Below, one piece after another: positions 38,830-39,752 of a DNA stretch of 39,752 nt. The notes below the pieces were generated by a model. That model did no database searches, was not told where the DNA came from, and was given only the letters and a program-made list of their open reading frames with translations. The first letter of the stretch is position 1. Every line of letters begins with the position of its first letter. The DNA is from a bacterium (lineage in GTDB: Bacteria > Hydrothermota > DG-26 > JAUXAN01), in NCBI GenBank assembly GCA_030619885.1, contig JAUXAN010000023.1, positions 1 to 39,752 of the forward strand. The letters are read 5' to 3'. A program made the position numbers and the translations under genes.

Positions 38830-39708
38830 ATGCATGAGCAAATAGATAATTTCATCAAGTATATAGACAACAAAAATCTCTCACCAAATACTGCAAAGGC
38901 ATACAGGAATGATTTAACCCAATTTTTTGAATACATTGAAGAGACCCTGAAAATTCACAATCTGAAGGATATAAAGAGAACTCATATCAGGGCTTATCTT
39001 GGTTCACTTTTAAGATATGGGATGAGCAAGCGAACCGCATTGAGGAAACTTTCTTCCGTTAGAAGTTTTTTTAAATTTCTCTGTAAGAGGGAGATTTTGA
39101 AAAAGGACCCAACTCTTGGCATTCCATCTTTGAAACTGGATAAACCACTTCCATCTTTTTTAGATCTCTTTCAGGCAAATAAACTTATGTCACAACCCTC
39201 TCAGCAGAATGTTCTCGGATTGAGAGATCTTACAATATTAGAAGTCCTATACTCAACAGGAGTGAGGGCAAGTGAACTGGTGGGAATGAATCTCTCTGAT
39301 GTAGATTTTTCCAATCAAGTCATCAAAGTAATGGGCAAGGGGAAAAAAGAGAGAATTGTGCCCTTCGGGGGGAAGGCAAAAGATGCGCTTTTAAAATATC
39401 TGAGCAAGAGGAACGAATTGAAGCCGAGTGGAGATGCTCTTTTTTTAAACAGAAGGGGTGGAAGACTAACTGCAAGGAGTCTCGGCAGGATAGTGAACAG
39501 GTATATCGGGATGATATCGGAGATGAAGAAGAAAAGTCCCCATGTTTTGCGCCATACATTTGCCACCCATCTTCTTGACAGAGGTGCTGATTTGAGGGCA
39601 GTTCAGGAACTTTTGGGACATGCCTCACTCCAATCTACCCAGATATACACCCATATAACTACAGAAAGGTTAAAAAAAATCTACAAGCAGGCACATCCCA
39701 GAGCATAA
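38830..39708 (+). CDS. XerC/XerD-type tyrosine recombinase
   Basis: Site-specific recombinase of 292 aa, the usual XerC/D length, normally acting at dif to resolve chromosome dimers. The N-terminal SAM-like core-binding domain (about 1-95; NLSPNTAKAYRNDL) is followed by the catalytic domain with a complete active site: Arg146 (TGVRASEL), Lys170 (MGKGKKERIVP), His238-x-x-Arg241 (HVLRHTFATHLL), His264 (LLGHASLQST) and Tyr273 (IYTHI). The length and full motif set favour a housekeeping Xer protein over a phage integrase. No dif site was recognised in the window. Confidence 0.92.
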   Translation: MHEQIDNFIKYIDNKNLSPNTAKAYRNDLTQFFEYIEETLKIHNLKDIKRTHIRAYLGSLLRYGMSKRTALRKLSSVRSFFKFLCKREILKKDPTLGIPSLKLDKPLPSFLDLFQANKLMSQPSQQNVLGLRDLTILEVLYSTGVRASELVGMNLSDVDFSNQVIKVMGKGKKERIVPFGGKAKDALLKYLSKRNELKPSGDALFLNRRGGRLTARSLGRIVNRYIGMISEMKKKSPHVLRHTFATHLLDRGADLRAVQELLGHASLQSTQIYTHITTERLKKIYKQAHPRA

Positions 39709-39722
39709 AGACATTTTAATAT

Positions 39723-39752
39723 GACGCAGATTTCCGCAGATAACCGCAGATT
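39723..39752. repeat. degenerate CGCAGATTTC island at the window end
   Basis: ACGCAGATTTC, CGCAGATAAC, CGCAGATT units; runs off the window end. Confidence 0.6.

Noticed and set aside
38830-39708. Phage or integrative-element integrase
   Set aside because: The length, motifs and lack of phage or conjugation genes fit a housekeeping XerC/D; no att repeats were seen.

Overview
The window comes from an AT-rich chromosome of an anaerobic bacterium with a Gram-negative-type envelope: an Omp85 barrel protein, lipoproteins, UppP and Ddl are all present. Gene content (four HdrA paralogs, a DUF4837 lipoprotein, a Thi4-type thiazole synthase) and the abundance of small degenerate repeats suggest an uncultured candidate phylum, perhaps near WOR-3/Stahlbacteria or the FCB group. 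That placement is inference with low confidence; no rRNA is present.

Layout. 1-445 is non-coding. 446-9118 holds housekeeping and envelope genes: DinG-type helicase, GT39-like membrane glycosyltransferase, Omp85 protein, accD-acyP, and uppP/DUF3467/ddl. 9158-14527 (minus strand) holds a DUF4837 lipoprotein, tRNA-Arg(TCT), an SOS-type umuDC pair, and thi4 behind a cNMP-domain histidine kinase. 14528-15875 holds repeat-rich spacer, a GxxExxY gene remnant and a lipoprotein. 15888-34963 is one co-directional minus-strand cluster of about 19 kb. 35252-36616 holds an FN3-like lipoprotein and a HEPN-like gene. 37112-39708 (plus strand) holds an NSS sodium symporter with its tiny MetS subunit, then a Xer recombinase.

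The 19-kb cluster is the main biological content. In transcription order it is DsrE-like, TusA, MvhD-1, HdrA-a, HdrA-b, two FrhB/FdhB-like iron-sulfur proteins, HdrA-c, a four-helix-bundle gene, MvhD-2, FlxC-, FlxB- and FlxA-like proteins, HdrC, a 1530-residue HdrA-d with an embedded GltD/NfnB-like domain, and MvhD-3. It looks like three HdrA+MvhD electron-transfer sets. HdrA-a/b is a split version of what is fused in HdrA-c and HdrA-d. No HdrB (CCG-domain catalytic subunit) and no hydrogenase large subunit are present. I infer a NAD(P)H-linked, ferredoxin-linked flavin electron-bifurcating or electron-confurcating system, possibly tied to sulfur carriers through TusA/DsrE.

The second theme is repeats. 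Short degenerate tandem islands with 6-9 nt units (CGGTGTTCGG, GGAGCACAGGAGCAC, CGCAGATNN, TTGGTCATTGG, CAATTAGCAATTA and others) fill spacers. They also lie in frame inside conserved hdr/flx genes, at the same two loops in two HdrA paralogs. A four-helix-bundle gene sits between two such islands in the middle of the operon. A palindromic MITE-like element (CCCCGTTAGA...TCTAACGGGG) occurs three times. Several gene starts have a TTGACA/TATAAT-type promoter whose -10 box ends only 6-8 nt before the ATG, suggesting leaderless transcripts.
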